Notes under the pieces: generated by a model
Database searches by the model: none
Told to the model about the DNA's origin: nothing
The model's input: only the letters and a program-made list of their open reading frames with translations
NCBI GenBank assembly: GCA_002917775.1
Contig: KZ627161.1
Span: 1,659,562 to 1,723,561, forward strand
DNA from: Glaciozyma antarctica PI12
Lineage: Eukaryota; Basidiomycota; Microbotryomycetes; Kriegeriales; Camptobasidiaceae
DNA: 64,000 bases
Direction of reading: 5' to 3'
Shown: piece after piece, positions 31,982-44,412 of the stretch
Layout: each line of letters opens with the position of its first letter
Position numbering within the stretch: the first letter of the stretch is position 1
Translations under genes and position numbers: made by a program

Positions 31982-34900
31982 TTATCCCGCGTACAGAGGA
32001 ACTAGCTCGTAAAGAACGTGGAAGGCGCCCTCCCTCTTCGAAACGTGAATCCGCCGGTCGATATCCTCCTCCTGCCGACGCGACGAGTTCCTGATGTCGA
32101 CGACGCCAGAATCGACAATGGCAGCGCCATCAAAGGTGAGGGCAATGTGAGAGCCAGTGATGACCTGTGCGAGGTGACCGGTGAAGGCATGGCGTATCTC
32201 GATGATCGTCGGCGAGAAAGCGTCTGGGGGTACTCGTCAGCTTGTAGACGATGGCGGCGTGATGTCGCTCAAGCTTACAGATGTAAGGGAAGTGAAACGC
32301 GACCTGCTCGGGCTTGGTCTCCCACTCGAATCCGGTCGAAACGAAACTGCCGTACTTGTTGACGTGAAAGGCCATTTCTGATGGAGAGGAAGGGTCAGGA
32401 CGCTGCTCGTCAAGAGGCGGGGGGCAATGAGAGAAGGAATGAACGGAAAGCGACGAACCGTCGTAGACGAGTAGAAACAAGTTGTCCTGCAGCCTGAACA
32501 TCCCGAGCGTCTTGGACTCCTCGCACTGGCGCGCGAGATGCGACACAACGGGGTCGCGCTGATGAGACGAAAAGTCGGGCACGCTCATCGTCCTGCAAAA
32601 GCAAGAGTCGTTAGTCATCGACATGTGAATTTCGAGGCATGAAGACCCACCGAAGACTCTCGAGGTCCATCACTTCGACTCCTCGCGCGCAGATGATGGC
32701 CAGCTTGCTGCGAAGGAACTGAACCGAGAACACCTGCGAGAGAGCGACGTCAGCCCAAGTACGTAGAAGCGAGGCACGAGGAGCGCACCATTGACGGAAT
32801 GAAGAAGTCTGCTCGGCGGGTAGAGTCGTCAGTTCGGCATTCGCCTCGAAGACGAGCAACAGCGCACCTTTGTAAGTACGGAACCAGTCGGGCTTGTTCT
32901 GGCCGAAATTGAACAGCCGGTGACCTCCTCCTCCGCGGTTTCGATCTGCGCTGGCGACGGGTTCGAGCGCTTTGAAGACGGACTCCTTGACGCCGCTTTG
33001 CTTGACGTCTGCGGTAACGTTCAGCCAACAGACGAAAGCGCGAAAGCGTCTCATGACTCACAAATGACAAGCGTCCTCGGATCGACGTCGCCGACCTTGC
33101 CAACTCGGAAGAAGAGAACATCCTTCTGCCCGCTGAGGCGTTGGGGAACCTTCGACGTCGGTTCCGACTTCTTTCCCGAGGGGACGAGTGCTTCGAGCGA
33201 GTCTAGAAAGAAATCCTGATAAGCGATTGCAAGCTGCGGACGCTTGAGGCGAAAACACGCACAGGCGATGAGGACCTTGCTCGCAACGACGAGGATGAAG
33301 CCGAACTCCTGCAGGACGGCGCACTGCGTAATCCCTGCGAGATGCACGACCTGCTTCATCGAGCGAGGCTTCCCTCGGAAACCGATAAAGAGGCCTTCCG
33401 CACAGCCAGCGACGATCAGCGAGACCGTCGACTGCCCGTCCGTCGTCGTGAGCGGGACCGAGCAAGTTGGGCGTCCGAACTGCGTCGAAGCTGGCGCCTC
33501 GGGCGTCAAACTTCCGATCGCCGTCGTCGCGCCGAAAGTTTGGTCGCTCAAGACCTCGAGGCGGACCACCCGATTCTCCTCCTGCGTCCGCTGCCGCAGA
33601 GCGATCGCCTCCTTGAACTTTTTCTCCCATTCTTGACGCGCCGCCGGCGTGTCGACGTAGTAGGTGACGGGACCAGAATAGCGACCGATCTGGTTGAAGA
33701 AAATGGGGTAGACGAGAGGGGAGGCGTCCTGACTTGATGAGGGAGGGCCGATCGCAGCGTCGTTCGAGTGTCGTTCCGAGCCGAATCGAGCGCTTCGAAT
33801 GTGGAAGCCAGAGTTGCGAGGAACCGCCGGCCCAGAGAAGCTGGAAGGCTTGAGCTGGATGAGATCGAGAGGGACCGCCTGCGTGGTCGCTACGAGTCAG
33901 CAGCGCTTCTCAGGCGGAGGCGGCGCAAAGGAGAGCTTGCCCGTCGAGCGATGGGGAATCGGTTGTGACCACGATCTTGACGAGCCGGCTTCGTGACGAC
34001 GACTGGAGAGAAGCTCGTCAGTCGGAGGACAGCAAGAGATGCGCCGTGAGGACTGACGGTAATGGTCGAACAGAATCAAGTGGCCTTCTGCCCACTCCGT
34101 GAACCCACTCCCGTCCGTCTTGCGATACACCTTTCCCGACATAAAGTGTCGTCGCTGCTCGTTGAGGAGGTCGAGATCCTGAGCACGCCAAAGAGTTCAG
34201 CGAGAGCGTCGGGCGGATGAGGCCAGACCGACGAACCAGCGTATCGGTCGGCTTCTGCTGCAAATCGCGAGCGTAATCGCGGCAGGCGACCCTGCTCTTC
34301 GTCGCTGCGATCCCCTCGTTCGCATCAAACGATTGCTGCTTGATTACCGATATCGCCTGTTGGAGGCAGTCTCGATCCGGGTCTCCCTCGGGCGTGTTCT
34401 TTAGGATCTGCTCGAGAATGAGAGTGTAGCGCAGCCCTCGGAAGGTCGGTCGCGACTGGAACGTGTCGAATCCCCGCTTGGTCGCTTCGGGACGCTTTTG
34501 GAAGTCCTGCAAGAAAGTACGCGTGAGCGGCGAGGAGCGAAGCGACGCTCATGACGAACCATGAGGAACTCCTTGAAGCGGGGGTTGCGAGCCTTCTCCT
34601 CCTTGTAGATCGAATCTGCCAGCGGGAACTGGATCGTGAAGGCCGTGTAGGCGGGGCCCCAGTCCAACGCGGCAGAGAGGACGACATCTCCGATGTTCTT
34701 GACGACGTACGGCGTTTCGCGTTGTCGAGAGAGCAGCGCGGCGAGAAGTATCCCACTGTGCTCGCGAATGTCGGAGAAGTTGAGGAGGATTTGAAAGAGG
34801 AAGGCGTCGAGGTGTTCTGGAGCGACGATGGGAGGCTGAATCGTGCGGAGAGGTTGAGCGAATCCCTAAGCGAAGCGTGAGGGAACGCATCAGTTCGAGA

Positions 34901-37182
34901 CTTCGAAATCGACGAAGGACGCACCTTCTCGACGAGGTCCAAGTCGTTGAAGTAGCTCTGTTCGCCCTGGATGAGCTCGAAGATGAGGCTCTGGCGCTGA
35001 ATCTCGCTCTTCGAGAGCGACTCGACGATAGACTTGGGGACCGAGGTTGCCCAGTTCTCGGCTTCTTCCGCCTGTGAGGAGACTTCGTCAGATCGAACGG
35101 GACGCTGGTCCAACGAGAAAGGACTTGCGCTTTCAGTGGTGGAGTGCGTCGAGACCAAACTCGGTCGCCGTTGTAGCTGATTCTGCAGGCAAGTAAAATC
35201 AGCTGTAAACGACTTGAAAGCTCGACACAAACGTACCTCAGCCTTGTTGGGACACGAGTAGGAGTAGCACTGAGTCGAGTGCCCGAGCGCGTTGAGCTGC
35301 CCGCAGTACGGTGACAAGCACGGCGTCAAGCTCGTGAGAACTCCCGTAGGAATCTCGTCCATGTCCTCGACTTCGGCAGTCGAATCGACGCCTTCGTCCT
35401 GCGGGAAGACGTAGACCTTGCCCGGCGCGTCCTTGATCGCTCCTGGGTCCCAGTCGACCTCGTGGTACCACAGCGATTGCTGGAGAGATCGAGCAATGTG
35501 GAGGGCGTAGCGGCGATCGACGCCAGCATTTGAAGGGAGCGCCAATTGGATAGTCGTCTGCGAAGAGAAGCCAGGTAAGCCGACGTTCGCAACTCCGCAA
35601 CATGCCATGGAATCACCACTAGCTCGTCTCCGGTAAAGCTCTGCGGATGCTCGATCGCTCCTTTTTGGCGAGGGCCTCGCGGCACTCGGTCCTTGACGAA
35701 GACGGCGATGTTGGAGAGGAGAGCGGGATTGAGGAACTCGGGCAAGCCATCTCCGCCTCCCAGGTCCGACGTTGTTCCTGCGCTGTCGGCGCGGTGGAGG
35801 GCTGAATTGGGCGTGAGCGAGTTGTTTGAGGAGAGTGTGCCTCGACGATGGTAGCTCGTAGCTGGCGTTGACGGAGGAGGCTGGGAGGAGGTCGAATGAG
35901 TCGCGACGGAGGGCGACGAGGACATGGAGAGGGATGGGGGTCGGCAAGAGGAGGATTCGATGGGAGGAGTGGTGAAAATGGTGGGTTGGCGGGAGCAGAT
36001 GCTGCTCGCCGGAGACGACGCGCTCGAGTGCGACGCTGGCTCGCCTTCGTAAATTTGCGACGCCTCCGGCGTGTTCCACCAATCTCCAGCTGCCGCATCG
36101 CGTACAGCGTTCCGTGCGTTTTGTCGGAATTCGGTTCGTCGAGGCTCGGAAGGGTAGAAGGCATCCGAGGGGACGATGCCTGGGAGGAGCGAGTTTCGGC
36201 GGCCTTCCGTAAGTCGCTGGCGGCGGACGACTCTGGCCGTTCGTATTCGGGTAGGCATGAGTTGATGTGCCGTGCGACGAGGAGGAGTACGAGGATTGGG
36301 AGGAATGGGAGGTCGCGGGGAGGGGAGAGGCGGAGTGGGAAGACGGGTAGCGGGGCCGTGTAGCTTGAGGAACGACATGAGATTGAGGGCGCCCAAGGGA
36401 ATGCGAGACGTGTGGGTGGTAGGCGGGACTGGCGCCTGCGGGCAGCGTGGGAGGAGAAGGGGAGGACGGAGGACGGGCGGTCGCGTTGCTGTAGTCCGAA
36501 GACGAAGGAGAGATCCTGCCGCCATAAGGAGCGCCGTACATGGAAATGATGTCGCGATTTGAGGCGAATGAGTTGCGGTTGTACGCGCTCTCCTCCACAG
36601 CGCCAAACATCTCTCCTAAGGAAGCGTTGCCGGTCGCTCCGCAGGGGTATGCTAGACCGGTCGCCGCGGACCTACTCTGCCGAGCATCGACGCCGATAGA
36701 TCCATAGATCTCGCCCAGCGACGCGGTGTCGTCCGGTGGGTAGTGAGGTCGGCCGGAGAAGAGGGGCTGACCTGCTCCGGGTGGGGGAGGGGGCGGAGGC
36801 GAGGGGTGGTACGCGGAATCGGCCTGAGAGTGGGCTAGGCTTTGTCGGTAGGGATTGGGAGGGACGACTGGAGGCTGGTTGAACTGAGTAGGGAGTGGGC
36901 GTGCGGGGTTCGCTGGGAGGTCGTCGCGGTGATAGGTCGCGTCTGCAACACCAAGATAGTGTGGTAAGCTCTCTAACTCGAGCGAGCACTCCACTCCACC
37001 AGTGCTTTCATCAACCTGAGCTCACGCTGTGCACCCGAATAACTGCCACTCGAGAACGACTGCCCCGTATGCTGCGAATACGAATTGGGACGTGGTTGCG
37101 GAGTACGCTGGTCGGGAGGAAGGGGCGGCGAGAATGCAGGTGCGGTCCGCTGAGGGTAATAGTCCTGTGATCCCGACGCCAT
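31982..37182 (-). CDS. ROM2: Rho1 guanine-nucleotide exchange factor, Rom2 type (DEP-DH-PH-CNH)
   Basis: Activates Rho1 in the cell-wall integrity pathway at the plasma membrane. The start at 37182 (MASGSQDYYPQRTAPAF) leads through an intron into about 500 residues of disordered Ser/Pro/Tyr-rich sequence. A DEP-like region follows (RRYALHIARSLQQSLWYHEVDW), then a Cys-rich short motif (CLSPYCGQL), a DH domain (SLIFELIQGEQSYFNDLDLVEK to FRGLRYTLILEQILKNTPEGD), a PH region (FMSGKVYRKTDGSGFTEWAEGHLILFDHY) and a C-terminal citron-homology domain (LIVAGCAEGLFIGFRG to FLLVYDEMAFHVNKYGSF). The stop at 31982 ends YELVPLYAG. About 15 introns. Frame changes once in the disordered region between about 36165 and 36240: one base fewer, for example in the G4 run 36169-36172, joins the two halves. 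Confidence 0.92.
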
Positions 37183-37445
37183 TGCTGGGGTGAGTGCGAG
37201 TGGTTGGGTCGAAGCTCCTCCTCAGCTGAGTACGACCGTGTTGTCTCCTCGTTCCAAGAGTCGTCCAAAAGTCGAGGAGGTGAGGACAGTCACTCAGGAG
37301 AAAGGCAGTCCCCCTTGTGCTGAGGCGGCGCGGACGGGGAGGAGGGGGGGAGACTGTTCGCGCGTTCGCGAGCGAGGCAGCGTTGCTCCGCCCGTCTCCC
37401 CTTCTCCCTCTCGCCTTGTTCTCAACTCAGCACGTACACGAGCTC
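37183..37445. promoter_or_regulatory. divergent promoter region, RhoGEF / complex I subunit
   Basis: The 263 bp between two outward-facing start codons must hold both promoters and leaders. It turns sharply from mixed sequence to CT-rich on the plus strand just before the NDUFS6 start (37380-37445). No TATA-like box was recognised. Confidence 0.5.
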
Positions 37446-38300
37446 ATGTCCTTCGCACTTCTCAGGAGCAACCTCCCCCGCTCAGTCGCCCAGCCTCTCC
37501 TTCGTCCCTCTTCCTCCCGCCTCGCTTCCAACCTCGTTTCAAAGCCTGTAGCGTGAGTTGATCTCCTCAGGCCAGGCTCACCGCCTCTTCTTTCTACTCT
37601 AGGAAGGACCAAGCAAGGGTTGGGATGGACTGGGGGAACGGCGTCGGCGCAGGAGAGGAGGACCCAAGGTGGTCGGCAGCAGTCGGCGTTCTTGTTTCAT
37701 GGTGCGGGAGGAACGCACGGGGAGCTGCACAGGGAGAAACTACGTCTCGGGACTGCAGCTGATTGCCCTCCTTTGCTGCAGCGCACCTCACACCCCCGCC
37801 GCCGTCCCCACCACTCAAGCTCCCAACCGCGCTACGACCTGGACCAAGTCTCAAGCAACCCGGTTCGTCTCCCTCCCCCCCTGGCTCGTTCTGCTGGTTG
37901 CTGACGCGCTCAACACGCCGTGCAGAACAGAGGCGCTCGTCGGACCCCGTTTCGAGCAGACGGCTCAGCAGTTCCAGCCGCGCCCTCTCGCCGCCATCGA
38001 GCTCATCGCTGAGCAGCCCATTCGGCTCGTCAAGAGCAGAACCGCTGCGTGCGACGGTGGTGCGTTGCAGATGTACTCTCTTGGGCTGCAGAGCTGAGCT
38101 AACGACGCCTCGACTCTGGCAGGAGGAGGAGCTCTCGGACACCCCCTCATCTACATCAACCTCGACAAGGCGGGACCCAAGCCTTGCAACTACTGGTTCG
38201 TCCTCCCGTGCTTTCGTCTGGGACAAGAGGAAGCTAACGCGTGGATCTCGTCAGTGGCTTGCGCTTCGAGCAGGATCACGGTGATCACGGACACCACTGA
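37446..38300 (+). CDS. NDUFS6: mitochondrial complex I zinc-binding subunit NDUFS6
   Basis: Accessory subunit of NADH:ubiquinone oxidoreductase that holds a structural zinc. Five exons: 37446-37552, 37782-37862, 37926-38059, 38123-38195, 38255-38300. The N-terminus (MSFALLRSNLPRSVAQPLLR) is Arg/Ser-rich without acids, a mitochondrial presequence. The conserved region runs GPRFEQTAQQFQPRPLAAIELIAEQPIR and the zinc motif C-X8-H-X14-C-X2-C in ACDGGGGALGHPLIYINL and GPKPCNYCGLRFEQ. A His-rich tail (DHGDHGHH) follows. Its presence shows that the organism keeps a conventional complex I. Intron 1 (229 nt) is long for this genome. Confidence 0.95.
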
Positions 38301-38614
38301 GGAGTCCCTGGTATGTAGAGCTGTACGGAGGAGCGTGGGAGCAGGGTACAAGACGAGGGTGCAATCTTGAGGCGTGGAGCTGGTTTGAACAGATTCTCGT
38401 CGGGATGAGCCCCCTTACGCCTCAACCTTTTACGTCGTCGCCGAACCGTAAAGCGAGTCCCCAGCTGCCCTCAAAAGTCTCGCGCCGCAGAGAGAAGAGC
38501 CACGTCCAAGCAAGGCGAACAACGAACTGCATGGGCATGGAGAGGTTGGCATAGGTTGGTTTTCCGGTAGCTCCCTCTCGACCCCTTCTCCCTCGATTCG
38601 ATCTCCATCACCGA

Positions 38615-39259
38615 TCAGATCTCGGCCAACTCGCGAAGACGGCGCATGGTACTGTACAAGGAAGCGCAAAGTCAGTACCTCGGGTCAAAGAGGAAGGGGG
38701 GGCGCCAGGACGAACCTCCGAACAGTCGCGGCAGCGGTGGTCGAGACGGTCCAGGCTCCTCCAGCAGTCGTCTTGCGGCACGCCTTGCAGTGCCAGATTC
38801 CGACAGCGGTACGCTTAACGGAGTCCTGTAGGGATAGAAGGAACACGAGTCGTTAGCTCCCAAGTCCTCCCATCGAACGTTCCGTCCCCATCCGCCATCT
38901 CCTCCATCTCCACCCCAGTCCAGCACCCAAACGAAACAATGCCCACCTTGCCGCAGAAAGTGCACCTGGTGGAGGAAGCAGGGTCAGCACTCCGTCGCCT
39001 TCAATGTATAAAGAGGTCCGACGAACGTGTAGGTAGCGTGCTGGGTGATCTCCATCTCTGCAAACAGACAGCCGTCAGCTCCTGCGCTCCATCCCTTCTC
39101 CCCTCGTAAACGCAGGCGTACTCTTGATGCTCTTCCTGAGAGTGGCACCGTAACGCTGTGGATGGGGTCAGCACCTAGCTCCGACGGCACAGGACGATAG
39201 GCAAGACTCACGACTCCGTACTTTCCGGTAACTCCAACCTTTTTGGTGCGCTTCGTCAT
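38615..39259 (-). CDS. RPL43: 60S ribosomal protein eL43 (L37a/L43)
   Basis: Zinc-binding protein of the large ribosomal subunit. The start at 39259 gives [27 protein letters not shown], then [16 protein letters not shown] and the second half of the C4 zinc finger [35 protein letters not shown], ending AEI at 38615. About 90 residues, the usual length. Exon 1 is 39259-39212 and exon 2 starts at 39155. The last intron (GTTCGT donor, TACTGAC branch, GTACAG acceptor) separates VRS from TMRRL. Convergent with NDUFS6, with 314 bp between the stops. Confidence 0.95.
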
Positions 39260-39631
39260 CTGGAGAGTTGGGTAGGGCGCGAGAGGAGGGCGGGAGGGTA
39301 GGAGAGGAAAAAATGGGACGAGGGCGAAATTCGAGCAGAGGTTTCGGAGGGGTTGGAGAGGCGGGGGGAAAGGGGAAGAAGACGGAGCGGAGTGGTCAGC
39401 GGGTTCAGTGTCGGTACGCGGCTGGCAGAGCTCACCTTGGTTCTTACGAAGGGGTCGGGACGGGGGGAGGAGGGGAGAGGAGAGAGCGTCGTTCTGGGGG
39501 GCTCGAAGGTTGGGGCCAAAGTCTTTTCTCTTTTTTTCATCACCACTTTTCGGATGGACCCCGATTCTTCTCTTCGGAAAGAAGGGACTGTAGCAGCGTG
39601 ATTGCATGATAAAAGTAACCCTACCGAACTT
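39260..39631. promoter_or_regulatory. eL43 promoter and 5' flank
   Basis: The minus strand is strongly pyrimidine-rich from 39260 to about 39540 (CCTCCCGCCCTCC and TTTTCTC tracts), typical of ribosomal protein gene leaders in basidiomycete yeasts. The distal part is the 3' flank of the downstream-reading phosphatase gene. No other gene seen. Confidence 0.5.
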
Positions 39632-40862
39632 CTAGACGGCGCCAAACAGGTTGACTGCGACAAAGTCAGCGGGATCCGAAAAAAAACACGCCTTCGCAAG
39701 GGCCTTACCTCCGAGCAGCGACCGTTCCTGGAAGCTGTTGTGCTGGTATCCTCCGACGGACATGGCACCGGCATCGGCGACAAATATCCTGCCCTTGCTG
39801 AGCTCGAGCTGGCACCAGCGAGTGCTGCGAGGGAGTGAGGCGCCGGTCAGCTTGAGTCGCTTCATCACCCCCTTCCGGCAGGAGGACGTACAGGAAGCAG
39901 CGAGTAAAGTCTGCACTCAGAAAAGGGATCAGCGGGTTCCGGGAAGCAGGGGTATACGCTACTCACGTCCGTGCGAAACGATCAGGACTGCGAATGGATC
40001 AGCTTCGGCGAACTCGAACGGCGTTGAAGGGCGACTCACTGTCTCCGTTACCCTGCGCGACCACGTCGGGGAGCTTTCCTGTCTCGGCAAGGCTCTTCTG
40101 AGCTGTGAGGCGCGAGAGGAGGTGGAACTGGTGAAGCTCGAGGATCTGCGTGCAGGTGCTCAGCGTCAACGTTCGCGCCTGACCCCCAGTAACGCACCTT
40201 TTCAATCGTGCGATCCACCCTCGCAGTCATTTCAGCCGCCGACTCTCCTCCAGGACACCCTGGACACGCAGAGCACGCAGTCAGGACGTCGTTGAAGGTC
40301 AAACGATCTCAGCTCTGCACGCACCATCCTCCCAGATCATCCACTTTGGATCAGAGTTCTCGCGAATCTCGCCAGCTAGCCTTCCCTCGTAGTCTCCGTA
40401 CTGCAGTTCCCCAGATTAGCTTCTGATGCGGTCCCTAAACGCGTCCTACGCACGTCCCACTCCTGAACGTCCTCCTCCGTAACATGAGGAGGAAGCTCAG
40501 AGCCCGCAAACAGGAGCTCGAATGTTCTCTGCGCGCGCCGGCGAGGCGAGATGAAGCACTGCTGGATGTTGACCGGGTCCAGGAGCTCTGCTCGCATCCA
40601 GCTCAGTCCGCTGGCCCTGTTCTCCTTGCACTCGAGGACTCACTGCCGGGACCAGCTACACGCTCACCCAGAGCCTTCATAACCTCCTCTCCGTGCGGCG
40701 TCAGAGGAATATCGGTCTTGCCCGTCTGTTGGGGAAGCCGTCAGTCGAGCGTCGCCCCCAGTCTCGGAGGAATCCACGAACATGCCGGCCGTTCAAAGAC
40801 CACTCCGTCTCCCCGTGTCGGATAATGAACACGCGCGGAAGTTTGAAGTTAACCACAGACAT
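39632..40862 (-). CDS. histidine phosphatase, SHB17-like sedoheptulose-1,7-bisphosphatase
   Basis: Member of the phosphoglycerate mutase superfamily. The start at 40862 (MSVVNFKLPRVFIIRHGETEW) carries the RHGE catalytic histidine, and SLNGRHTGKTDIPLTPHGEE follows as in yeast Shb17, which feeds the riboneogenesis branch of the pentose phosphate pathway. Other landmarks: FISPRRRAQRTFELLF, EWDYGDYEGRL, CPGGESAAEM and the second catalytic His in DILIVSHGHFTRCFLLG. The end NLFGAV is at 39632. Several introns of 50-70 nt. Substrate assignment is by family resemblance; a plain phosphoglycerate mutase-like phosphatase remains possible. Confidence 0.87.
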
Positions 40863-40976
40863 CTTAGGCAGCTGAGACGGTAGTTGGGAGAAGAGGAAGA
40901 GGGGAAGCAGGTTGGCGTCGCGCGCCTGCTCTGTTTCTCCTCACTCCAACACCGCTCGAACACGGATCCAGCTCAG
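40863..40976. promoter_or_regulatory. compact bidirectional promoter
   Basis: Only 114 bp separates the start codons of the minus-strand phosphatase and the plus-strand RhoGEF, so both promoters must overlap here unless a leader intron is missed. No TATA-like box was seen. Confidence 0.55.
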
Positions 40977-43900
40977 ATGCGGAGGTTGCTGGGATTCAAG
41001 GACAAGAAGATCAAGGGCGAAAAGGACGAGAAGGAGAACGCAGTCAAGGCCAACAGGTCACCACCTCCACCTCCCCCTCCGACCAAGCAGATACACGGGC
41101 TTGGACTGTCTCTCTCAGACGAGGACGACTCTCCAGCAGCTCGAATCTCACGACACGTCGCTTTCGTCTCTTCCAGCTCTCAATCACCCGCCCTTCAACC
41201 TCAGCCCTCGTTCGAATCGCGACACGGAACAGGAGCTGGTGCCTCCTGCTTTCCTCGCGCCATATCGACTCCTCCCGAAACGACTGAGCGTCCAGGACAG
41301 CCCAAACCAGTTAGCTATGGAGGAGGGCATGGAGGATTGATGAGGGATGGGAAGGTCGTAGGCGTTGGGACGGAGCTATCGAGCCAGGGACATGGGGCGT
41401 GGTCGCCGACGCTAGGGATTCAGCTAACGACTTCGCCCCTCTCCCTTGCCCCGTCGGCCGGAGGATCGTGCGCGGACTCTCGGAGCAGTCCGTACCTTGG
41501 CGGCGCACATTCGTTCTTGGGAGGTTTGGCGGAGCGGGACCCGTCCCAAATCTATGGTGAGCTCTCGTTCCCTCCCTCCCGGCGAGTAAAAGGAAGCTGA
41601 CGGGTGAGTGCAGCGCCCTTAACGTGGAGCCAGATGGCGCATCAAGAGCTTGTCGAGAACGTCTCTCCTCGGGAGAGGACAAGGCGTGAGTTCAGCCGCA
41701 TCTTCGCACGGGAGGTGTTTGGTCGCTAATCTCGCTTGCTTTCGCAGAGGAAGTCCTATGGGAGGTCGTGGCGAGCGAAGAAAGGTGATTTCGCAGCTCG
41801 TGCTTCAGTTTTCGCTCAAGCTCACGTCAATCCCTTCAGACACGTTTTCGAATTGAGGTCTCTCGTTACGCTCTACGTCCTTCCGCTCCTACACCCTCTC
41901 GTCACCCCGTCTTCCTCTCCTCCGATCGCCGCCTCGCCTTCACCCCCAATACCTCAAGCGGTCTCTACCACCTCTCGCACGGAACTCCCCATCGCAGCCC
42001 GCTTTCTTCGAGCCGTCGCGGGAGGGTCAGAGGATGCCAGACCTCGCCATTGGGATCGCGAGATGCCCGAGATCGGTGGCAGCGAATCCTCCCACTCGAA
42101 CAGCAACGGCGGCATCGACCGATCTCGCAACTCTCTCCCCGCCCGTCCCCGCAGCACCCTCTCTCCTTCATTCCCTTCGTCCAATTCGACCATCTCCTTG
42201 GCAGTCTCGCCGCAAGAGCAACCCCTTTCGAGCACAGGACGACTCTCCTCCTCCCTTCCCTTCCGACACCGGCACCCTCTCCGCCCGGCTCCTTCCAGCA
42301 CCAAGCTCCACAAGTCGAACTCGCGAGCGCCGCCAGACGTCCTTGCGCCGCCCACGCTTCCAGATGGGCTGAGGCGAGCTCTTGAAGTCATGCCTGGCAT
42401 GCTCGCCGGCCACGAGGAGTTGAGCGCACGACTGTGAGTGTCCTTCCCTCCTCGATTCGCCTACCGCTGACTAACTCTTCATCTTTTCGCAAGACGAGAG
42501 CAGTGGGCTAAAGCATTCCCGCTTGTACGAGGACTCGCAGGCATCTGGAGCGACCAGCCCTGGTTTCTCGACGTCTATGCCAAGTACATCCTATCGCTCG
42601 AAGAAGCTCTCGCGACCATCGACCGTTGTCTCCCTTCGAACGTGAGTTCTTTAATCTCTCGTTAACCTCCTCGTCGAGCTGAATCCGGCCTCCTCCGCAA
42701 GCATTCCCCGAACCAGCCGTACTCCGCCAAGTTCAAGCCCAAGACCGCCGCTGACAAGGACGAGAAGCGGCTCGCGCGGGTCATTATGTCGCTCGAGGAG
42801 GCTGCGGCATGTGAGGGCGAATCGGGCCTCGCCATTTGGTTCGTTCCAATCCCTCGTGCTAGCCATGCGCCGAATCTAACACCAACCTCTGCAGTCTTTC
42901 GAAACCTCTTCAGCGTCTTTCAAAGCTGCCGCTGCTCATGCAGGCCCTGCTCTATCACACGGACGCGGCGGCCAGCTACGAGTATGAGCGGACTCGTGCC
43001 ATGGCGCTTGAGATCGACGCGCTCGTGCGGTCAATCGAGGACGAAAAGGTCGAGGAGGAGGAACGAGAGCACGTCCGCGACATCTTTGCTCGCGTGGATG
43101 GGATCAAGGACAAGGTGCGTCGCTTTCGATTCGCGCTGAACTCCTGCTCAACGGGTTCTCTCTGCAGACTCTCATGGCTCCTCGAAGCTCTCGCACTGTT
43201 ATCGAGGAGATCGCCATCTGGCACACCGCGACCTCCAAGTCTTCCGAACCTCCCTACGCCTCTTCGAACCCTCGCCGTACCGTCTCCGACGTCGCCTCTC
43301 GCCCTCTCAAGTCCCCTGTCGTCACCAAAAAGCCGGCCAAGCGACTGAGCGACATTCTCCCTCGCGACGACAAGCCGCCGAGCGTCGGGAGCAAGCGCGA
43401 CCTCTGGCTGATCGTCTTCTCCGACGTCACCATTCGTTGCCAGCGCATTGGCGAGACGGAAGTCCCTGGGTCGTTCTCGAGGGAGAAGGAGAAGAAGGGC
43501 AAGCAGGGCAAGGTCAAGAAGGGTCGGCGGCGCAACCTGTATCGCTTCCTCAAGATCGAGCGATGGGAGATGAGGGAAGTCGGCGGAGGCCGGAACGCCG
43601 GACTGGTCAGTATGGAGGACATCAGTCGCATTCGCCGTCGGGAGGAGACTTTGGTGGAGACGAGCGAGGACGACGACGACGGCAGAGGGGATGCAGAGTC
43701 GCGCATGAGGTTCGTTGCTGGCTTCCTTTCGTCTGCCGTCGACCCTTACTGATCGTCTGCGCAGCTTCTCCTACGACGACGACGATCCTCGCCCCACCGC
43801 CGGCGAACCCCGCAACTTTCGACTCGCTCAACTCGCAGCGTCGCCTCAAGGACGCTCAGTGTCCGCGTCCTCCGCAACGCGCTCGACCATCGCCAAGCAG

Positions 43901-44212
43901 ACGCCCGCGACGACCAAGTTTGGCACGAGGCTCCGCCTCGGCTCGAGCGACACGTTCGGCGGCGCGACAAGCCCAACGCCTTCAGGCAGCCGTCGTCGCT
44001 ACGACGCTCCCACGGCCGCGTCGTTGAGCAAGCGCGCCATGTCGCCGAACGGCCTTCGCCCCAACACCCCTATCCCTCCTCTTCCCCGAGTCGGCACCTC
44101 TTCCTCTCCTCCGACGCGAGACGACAGTACGGTGGGCATGTACCAGAAGTGGATCGAGCGCAACGAGGACGACAATCCCATCCCCTTTCCCTCCAGCAGC
44201 AAGCAGCATTAG
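40977..44212 (+). CDS. RhoGEF with DH and PH-like domains
   Basis: Predicted exchange factor for a Rho-type GTPase. The start at 40977 (MRRLLGFKDKKIKGEKDEK) opens a basic segment and a poly-Pro-containing disordered region. The DH domain begins with QEVLWEVVASEERHVFELRSLVTLYVLPLLHPL, is interrupted by a Ser/Pro-rich insertion of about 130 residues, and resumes with WSDQPWFLDVYAKYILSLEEALATIDR and the conserved LSKPLQRLSKLPLLMQALLYHT helix. A PH-like region follows (KRDLWLIVFSDVTIRCQRIG, NLYRFLKIERWEM), then an acidic stretch and a Ser/Thr/Pro-rich tail ending at 44212. The large insertion inside the DH domain is unusual. I cannot assign it to a named GEF. Confidence 0.82.
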
Positions 44213-44412
44213 TCTCTCACTCGTTCATGCATCTATATTCCCCCTTCGATTGTGGATACCCCGTCGCACTGCACTTGCCCTCCTTCCCACATTCGCCTCA
44301 CATCATTCTAGCGGCGCTCGTTTAATGCATTACTTTCACACTCTCGCTCGCATTGGATCGTATCGGGATGGTTTGCTCGAGATTGATGATTCAGCGTCCT
44401 CGCTCAGAGGAC

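Noticed and set aside
34325-36130. One very long minus-strand frame through the Rom2 N-terminal region
   Set aside because: Part of it is open only because of GC-rich composition. From about 36165 down, the true product is in a different frame (WWNTPEASQIYEGEP, DH and DEP regions), so the long frame is not a single exon.
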